64,000 bases of DNA, from the NCBI GenBank assembly GCA_039621445.1, contig CP154954.1, positions 31,334,012-31,398,011 of the forward strand, written 5' to 3'. The notes below the pieces were generated by a model. The model was not told where the DNA came from and did not search any database. It saw nothing but the letters and a program-made list of their open reading frames with translations. Both the position numbers and the translations under genes were made by a program. Positions 59,700-64,000 of the stretch are shown in pieces. The stretch's first letter is position 1; each line of letters opens with the position of its first letter. Origin of the DNA: Euglena gracilis (Eukaryota; Euglenida; Euglenophyceae; Euglenales).

Positions 59700-60754
59700 A
59701 GATTTTGGAGATGCTTATTTTCACTTAAAGCTGCTGCAGCTTGAAAAAAACATGTTTTCATGCAAGTGGGGTGGGGGAGACTTGTTAATTTCAAGATGCA
59801 AGCTTTGGTATAAGCAGCCTGCCACAAAAAGTTATGACTCTGAGGAGAGTCTGGGAAAGAAAATGGAGAAAGGAAGGAAAGTTAGTTTTCATCTACCTGG
59901 ACGACATTTTTCTGCTGGAGTCCAGCAAAAAGACAGCAGCCCAACATTTGGCAGAAATGAAAAAGGACCTTTTACTGGCAGGTTTCATATAAAACCTCCC
60001 CAAATCCTGTCTGGAACCCACACAGGAAATAAAGGATTTGAGCCAGTGGATCAGTTTGAAAAGAGAACAACTTGAAATTCCTCAGGAAAAACTGAAATTC
60101 TTGAGAAAGGAGCTAGGCAAAGTGCTCACAGCACAAAAAATGAGCTGCATATAACTCAGTTCTATTGTGGGGAAAATCAGAATTTATTTAGTTCAATGCC
60201 ATTTCTAAGAATTCTGACAGAGAAACTTTGAAAAGTGGTGGAGCTACACACCAAGTGGGGTTGGGACCACACCCTGACCATTCATTCCACAAGGGGTCAA
60301 GGATAAATATTGTGGAACTGAAAGAATCTTTACAGCAGGTGTGGGCAGGACATTTCAATCCCAGGCATCACAAGAACTGTACTCAGACAGCAGCACCTGG
60401 AAGTGGGGGGGGGGGGGCTGGAAAAAAAACTCAGGTCAAGAGGTCCAAGATTTCTGGAGGGACCTGCATTTCCTTCACATCAATCAAAAAGAGTTGCAGG
60501 CTGCATTGGAAACAGTAAAAGCTTTGGCCAAACCAAAACAAACTATTGTGATTGATGTGGACAGCCATGTGGCTGTACGCTATTTAACAAAATGTGGAGT
60601 CAAAAAGCCATACCAAAATTCCATCATAAAACTCCTTCTGTACCATTGTCAAGAAAAGCAAATCAATTTGCAGGTGGTTTGGGTTCCCACCCAGGAGCAA
60701 TTGGCAGACCCCCTGACCAGGGAGCAAAAAGAACCAGAACCATATCTTAATTAG
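59700..60754 (+). pseudogene. Third RT/RNase H, different subfamily, fused to element 2
   Basis: GDAYFHLKLLQLEKNMF begins within the RT fingers/palm. YLDD is at 59894-59905 (FIYLDDIFLLES). RNase H: LYSDSSTWKWG, INQKELQAALETV, IDVDSHVAVRYL and LQVVWVPTQEQLADPLTR, in frame 60341-60754. It differs from elements 1 and 2 throughout, so it is a separate subfamily. The junction has TTTTGGAGA on both sides (about 59690 and 59704), consistent with template switching. Confidence 0.7.
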
Positions 60755-60765
60755 GATTAAGATAA

Positions 60766-60830
60766 TCCTAACCTTATTAGGATTATCCTAATCCTAATAA
60801 GGTGTAGGATTATACCTAAACCTACACATT
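60766..60830. repeat. Multiple ATTAGGATTA inverted repeats
   Basis: AATTAGGATTAAGATAATCC, ATTAGGATTATCCTAATCC and TAATAAGGTGTAGGATTATACC form overlapping hairpins immediately after the RNase H stop. Confidence 0.75.
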
Positions 60831-61200
60831 TTTCACCAGATTCTGGAGTTTTGCAAAAAAGACATCACCCCAGAGGTGGACATGCTTTGCACACCCAGCA
60901 ACAAAAAAATTCACCAGGTTCATTTGCCGATTCCCGCACCAAGGGGCTGCTGGTGGATGCCTTAAAGGCAAATTTAAGGAGTATCCTCCCAGTTTATGCA
61001 AACCCTCCCTGGAGAATCATCCCACAGTGGGTCCAGAGATTAATGCTGAATACAGAACTAATTTTTCTGCTGATGGTACACAACTGGGCTTCGACATCAT
61101 GTTTGGTGGCGCCAATTAATGTCAATCAGGCAGCCAGGGAGCAAAGTTTTGCTGGTACCCCCCACCAGTGCGGTTTGTTCACCATCTGCTGGTAGGAGAA
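60831..61200 (+). pseudogene. Post-RNase H domain of the third RT element
   Basis: DMLCTPSNKKIHQ, GLLVDALKANLRSILP and VYANPPWRIIPQWVQRL, in shifting frames, correspond to FASPSNKKLPQF and DLYANPPG in element 1, so this closes the third element. Confidence 0.55.
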
Positions 61201-61407
61201 GATGCCCCTCACCCAAGGTGGAATTTTTCCTGGTTGATTGTGTCAGGCAAATATTACAATCCCAGGAAGTTTCGATGTCCAGTGTCGACACTTACATAAA
61301 AGTAGGCCTCATCATCGCCAACTCCGGCAACAAAGGCGCAAGTAAGAAGCACCCCCCGCGCACACACAAACACACCAGGACAGAACAGCCGGCAAGAAAA
61401 GCAGGAC

Positions 61408-61490
61408 ATCACCATCTTCTCGTGCTTCGCCCTCTTGGTCTCTTCATCCCCCTTCCTGTGTCGGGGGAGTCCGAAAGACAGACACGTTGG
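61408..61490 (+). repeat. Terminal-type repeat, partial
   Basis: TCGTGCTTCGCCCTCTTGG and GTCGGGGGAGTCCGAAAGAC resemble 57190-57240. Confidence 0.5.
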
Positions 61491-61559
61491 ACAGTAGAAT
61501 TGGCAGGCACAAAGACCATGCGACATCAATATCAGGAACCTTTGGCAACAGACAGAAAG

Positions 61560-61900
61560 CAAGCTAAAAAGGATTTTCAAGTTTTAAAGGAGGAGACATT
61601 GTAATTATCAACTCGACACCCTGGAAAAAGTGCAGAGCAAGCAACGTCAGCTAGAGGACCTGCGGGTGCGTTTTTTAACCATGGCCAACACAACAACTAC
61701 CCAATCCCCACCGCCCCCCCCACAATCTCCAAAGAATGTTTTCAGCAGCAGCAAACCTAGGACCACGAACGCGGGAAAACAGGGGGCAAAAAGCCAAGAC
61801 AAAAACGGAATAAAAAGGCATTTCGAACTTGGGTGCAGAAAACCCTCCCTACATCTTCAGATGGAATCAGGGGCAAGGGAGGCCTACTAGCAGGGCTCCG
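61560..61900 (+). pseudogene. Gag-like start of DIRS-like element 3
   Basis: KQRQLEDLRVRFLTMANTTT and a Pro-rich run match the start of elements 1 and 2. The frame ends at TAG 61888-61890. 61900-62340 has no clear coding signal. Confidence 0.45.
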
Positions 61901-62339
61901 CATATTTCAAATTGGCCTTGAAAGAAACCCGAATTTACATCCCCGGCCATGGAGGCAAGCCAAGGCGGCCTAACAAAAGGGCTATGGCTAAATGGGTGGA
62001 CCTCCAAAGGTCCGTCAGAAGCTGAGGGGCAGCCAAGTAGGGGCTTTGTATTTAAATCGTCAAGCCAAGGAGGAAGAGGGACCTGGCCTTTCTGGATAGA
62101 AAGGGGCGGATAGTGCTTCGGATTTTGAAGAAAATGCCAGATTTGCCCCAAAAGTCGCAGAGCTGGCGAAGGTGGCCGGGGGCGTCCGGAAAGAGGACAG
62201 TTATCGCCGGTGCTTGATTGCGATTTTCGGTGCTTTTCCCCCCATTGGGCTGTTGGTTTTCTCCCCATACTCTAAAGGGCGTCGTACTCCCTTGAGGAAT
62301 AACCCACCATGGGGGAGGGGGCATCAATGCGAGTTTCTG

Positions 62340-62890
62340 GTGCGGTGGTTCGGAGTCCCTGCTTGGTGCCTTTTTCGCCGGAGTTGGCTGATGATGATTT
62401 TTGCTCTTCGACAAAAGAAAACCTCGCCAGCGAACAAGGCATGGCCTCACAAGGACAAAGTGCGGAGCCCCGGGTGTCGCCATTGGCGCGGATTTGTGGT
62501 TGCTTCATGCCAAGATATCGTACTCCCTCGAGGACAACCGACCAGGGAGGAAGGGACACCGAGTGCTAAGCACAAAGACCTTGTGAGGCCATGCCTTGCT
62601 CGCCAGCGGTGTTGTTTGGATTGTTTGCTGCGTTGGGCTAGGAGTCCCTTCTTAGTGCCGCCTCGCCAGAGTTGGCTGACGATGATGCTCCGACTTGGCG
62701 ACGTGACTTCTGGCCCCTGGCCCCCCCCTGGCACACATTTTCTGACCGAGGGCTTTTGAAGACAAATTTTCTTTTACGGGTGGGGGGGTCGGGCTCACAA
62801 GGTCTTTGTGCTTCGCCCTCGGTGTCCCTTCCTCCCTGGTCAGTTGTCCTCGAGGGAGTATGAGACACCTCGGGCTCCGCACTTTGCCCA
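62340..62890. repeat. Terminal-type repeats in inverted arrangement
   Basis: GTACTCCCTCGAGGACAACC with AAGCACAAAGACCTTGTGAG (62519-62590) mirrors CTCACAAGGTCTTTGTGCTT with GTTGTCCTCGAGGGAGTATG (62796-62863). Between them lies the GCCATGCCTTGCTCGCCAGC block of 53697. Two elements meet here in opposite orientation. Confidence 0.7.
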
Positions 62891-63842
62891 TGTGAGGCCG
62901 GATTGTGCACTGAAATTATGGGAGCCAGGGCATTTTCCAGGGCACCTTGGACACCAAATCGTTGATAATGGGCTGCAAAATCCTCCACCCCCTTCCACTG
63001 TCCATTCTCGTAAACTTCTTGGGCCAAAAGGCCCAATTTTTTGAGTAAACCAACTCCTGCTCCTCTGGTGGAGTGTGCCCCACACACCTGGGGGGGTACC
63101 CCCTGTTTGGCCAAAAATCTTTTGTGATAGAATCCACGGTGTCTGCACTTATGGCCCTGAAGGGGGGTTTTAATGGTATCAGAAGGGGGCCCCCCGGTCT
63201 GACGAATGAACGTGTGGCAGCAACATAGGACATAATTAAATGAAAGGGGCTTATTTGTGGACATTGGGGAATGGACACGACCCTTACCCACTTGTGAAAC
63301 TTCTGGCCTTTACGCTTAATTTTTATATGGGGTGCCCTACCCAACACACTGGTGGTTCGTTTGACTTGTGCCAAGTCAGAGGATCTGTATAAACAGAGGT
63401 TTCGTGAGCAAAAAATAAGTTGTGTAGGTAATGTAGAAATATCAGTGGGCATAGGGGCCTTGGCCAGCCCCAAGAGGATTGGGAGGGGATCCAAAAATGC
63501 CCCGTACTTCTCCAGATTTTTGTTTCAAAGCCTCTTGTAAGGTGTAAACAGCGTGTGGAATCTTAGACCACCAAACCCAGGAATCCAAAGCATTGCACTA
63601 TATGAATTACGGGCTTGGGCCTTGGAAAACTGGAATAATTGTATTAAAGCGTCAGCCACTTGGTCTGTGGTGGATTCGGGGCGGGGCACCCCCATTTGCT
63701 CCAAAATTACCCACAGAAGTGCAAAAGCACTCTGATAACGTTTTAAACTGGGGTTTCTCCCCAAGAAATCATCAATGATTTTAACCTGAATTTGTTTCCC
63801 CTCCAATATTTGCCTGTACAAATCATGCAAAGAAGGGGCCAC
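62870..63842 (-). pseudogene. Tyrosine recombinase of a DIRS-like element
   Basis: Read on the minus strand, 63842-63525 has a helical N-terminal part (DLYRQILEGKQIQVK, FALLWVILEQMGV). 63494-63150 has LCLYRSSDLAQVKRTTSVLG with the first catalytic Arg. 63090-62960 has GAHSTRGAGVGLLKKLG with the H-x-x-R pair (His 63073-63075, Arg 63064-63066), then ENGQWKGVEDFAAHYQR with Trp and the candidate Tyr (62965-62967). R, HxxR and Y are therefore all present, with frame changes near 63500 and 63110. Tyrosine recombinases replace the integrase in DIRS-type retrotransposons. The rest of this minus-strand element would lie beyond 64000. Confidence 0.7.
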
Positions 63843-64000
63843 CTGGGGGGGGGGGTGGCATTTGAAGGTACGTCCCCTGACTCTATCCCCACTGCCTGTC
63901 GGCCTAGTTAGACCCTCCCGTGTGAACAGAACCAGGAGAGTAACAAAAAAGAAAGTCTTTCACTTAACTATTAGTTTTTATTGCCTTTGGGCTTATGCAG
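63843..64000. other. No feature recognised
   Basis: Likely continuation of the minus-strand DIRS-like element; too short to assign. Confidence 0.3.

Overview
This window looks like repeat-rich nuclear DNA from a eukaryote, not from a bacterium, plasmid or virus. Evidence: spliceosomal GT-AG junctions that keep frame in two loci (the transposase at 19042-22054 and an unknown gene at 30966-31760), a satellite array, telomere-like repeats, retroelements with reverse transcriptase (RT)/RNase H, and many DNA transposons bounded by target-site duplications (TSDs). PHD and CCCH zinc-finger exons are also present. Very long C or G homopolymers occur throughout. Mixed TTAGGG/TTTAGGG repeats would fit an alga or other protist, but I cannot name the lineage.

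Layout. 1-2214: satellite with a 77-bp monomer. 2215-4700: palindromes, an RNase H remnant and minisatellites. 4743-9016: a large inverted repeat whose arms each carry a PHD-finger exon. Between the arms lie a palindrome around head-to-head telomere-like repeats, smaller hairpins and one coding exon. 9240-12797: C-rich minisatellites, one terminal-inverted-repeat (TIR) element and a stray satellite monomer. 12798-29046: three tandem copies of a 4.4-kb unit. Each holds a LINE-type RT/RNase H relic broken by the same nested TIR elements. The middle copy also carries a 4.06-kb insertion with a pogo/Tigger-like transposase gene. 29060-53500: low-density DNA with scattered exons and many short non-autonomous TIR elements. 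53690-63842: degraded DIRS-like retrotransposons (gag-like, RT, RNase H) on the plus strand and a tyrosine recombinase on the minus strand.

The strongest theme is a crowd of short non-autonomous TIR elements. For many of them the insertion can be proved inside the window from TSDs, restored reading frames, or an uninterrupted paralogous site. At least four families differ in TIR and TSD length: CAGGGCGGTCCTTA, CAGGGGTTTTTTT and CAGGGTTTGATA with 8-bp TSDs (hAT-like), CAGGCTTGTGCTTA/CAGGCTGTTTT with 9-bp TSDs (Mutator-like), and CCATAGTGGGCAT with 6-7 bp TSDs. Most share one interior plan: C/G-run blocks around a short GGCGC stem-loop, usually followed by AAAATTTT. I regard this shared core as the most promising undescribed feature.

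Few intact host genes are present. The best protein-coding signals are the transposase (19042-22054), the unknown multi-exon gene at 30966-31760, the CCCH exon (33793-34000), the PHD exon (minus strand, 5102-5271) and the unknown exon at 7906-8222. The rest is transposon relics, tandem repeats or sequence in which I recognise nothing.
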